From the NCBI GenBank assembly GCA_938002085.1, contig CALLAT010000129.1, positions 1 to 37,570 on the forward strand: DNA of 37,570 bases. Reading direction: 5' to 3'. A program made the position numbers and the translations under genes. Of this stretch, positions 37,507 to 37,570 are shown in pieces. Under the pieces are notes generated by a model. That model worked only from the letters and a program-made list of their open reading frames with translations. It was not told the origin of the DNA and made no database searches. Source of the stretch: an uncultured Pseudanabaenaceae cyanobacterium. GTDB taxonomy: Bacteria > Cyanobacteriota > Cyanobacteriia > PCC-9006 > JAAUQQ01. Numbering within the stretch: the stretch's first letter is position 1; every line of letters starts with the position of its first letter.

Positions 37507-37570
37507 CGGAGAGAGGGGGATTCGAACCCCCGATAGGTTTCCCTATACTTGTTTTCGAGACAAGCGCATT
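37507..37570 (-). tRNA. tRNA-Ser (anticodon CGA), 5' part outside the window
   Basis: The reverse strand reads an anticodon stem CTTGT/ACAAG with loop CTCGAAA (anticodon CGA), a long class II variable arm (TATAGG-GAAA-CCTATC), the T stem-loop GGGGG-TTCGAAT-CCCCC, and the 3' acceptor strand TCTCTCC with discriminator G at 37507. This is serine-type structure. The gene runs off the right edge, so the D arm and the 5' acceptor strand are missing. Confidence 0.88.

Overview
The window is from a cyanobacterial chromosome. The HIP1 palindrome GCGATCGC and its longer form GGCGATCGCC recur throughout, and the gene set is cyanobacterial: an NdhF4-CupB CO2-uptake pair, MenB/MenD (phylloquinone route), an SphR/SphS-like two-component pair and a RodZ-like HTH membrane protein. 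The genus cannot be named from this sequence alone. A bacterial-type CrtI phytoene desaturase is unusual, because most cyanobacteria use CrtP/CrtQ/CrtH. I see no transposase, integrase, CRISPR array or phage gene.

Layout. 1-7.3 kb: crtI, then a 1,231-residue surface-type protein (Met/His-rich head, G8, beta-helix, PKD, DUF4114), then a small secreted or membrane protein on the minus strand with three 48-bp tandem repeats upstream. 7.3-14.3 kb: ligA (minus), a response regulator with a degenerate histidine-kinase dimerisation domain, a FemAB-like acyltransferase, a LysM/M23 murein hydrolase and an alpha/beta hydrolase (minus). 14.3-20 kb: a leucine-rich-repeat protein, a Nudix hydrolase (minus), malQ, the RodZ-like gene (minus) and an RsuA/RluB-type pseudouridine synthase (minus). 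20.4-23.7 kb: SphS-like kinase and SphR-like regulator (both minus), then a 96-residue unknown protein. 24.2-27.4 kb: ndhF4-cupB. 27.5-32.6 kb: menB, a histone-H1-like Lys/Ala-rich protein with C-terminal RP(V/I) repeats, menD (all minus), and divergent lepB. 32.6-37.5 kb: a minus-strand cell-surface polysaccharide block (fcl, gmd, initiating sugar-phosphate transferase, glycosyltransferase), ending at a tRNA-Ser(CGA) cut by the window edge.

How the parts relate. gmd and fcl make GDP-L-fucose, and the initiating transferase and GT4-type glycosyltransferase would build it, or other sugars, into a lipid-linked glycan. ndhF4 and cupB supply two parts of the constitutive CO2-hydrating NDH-1 complex; NdhD4 must be encoded elsewhere. 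menB and menD belong to one quinone pathway but are separated by the H1-like gene. Convergent gene pairs are mostly separated by strong symmetric hairpins that look like bidirectional terminators.

The items most worth a second look are the CrtI enzyme, the G8/DUF4114 protein with its Met/His-rich head, the H1-like/RP-repeat protein with a possible internal start, the regulator whose DHp-like domain has lost its histidine, and the large insertion in the ATP lid of the SphS-like kinase.
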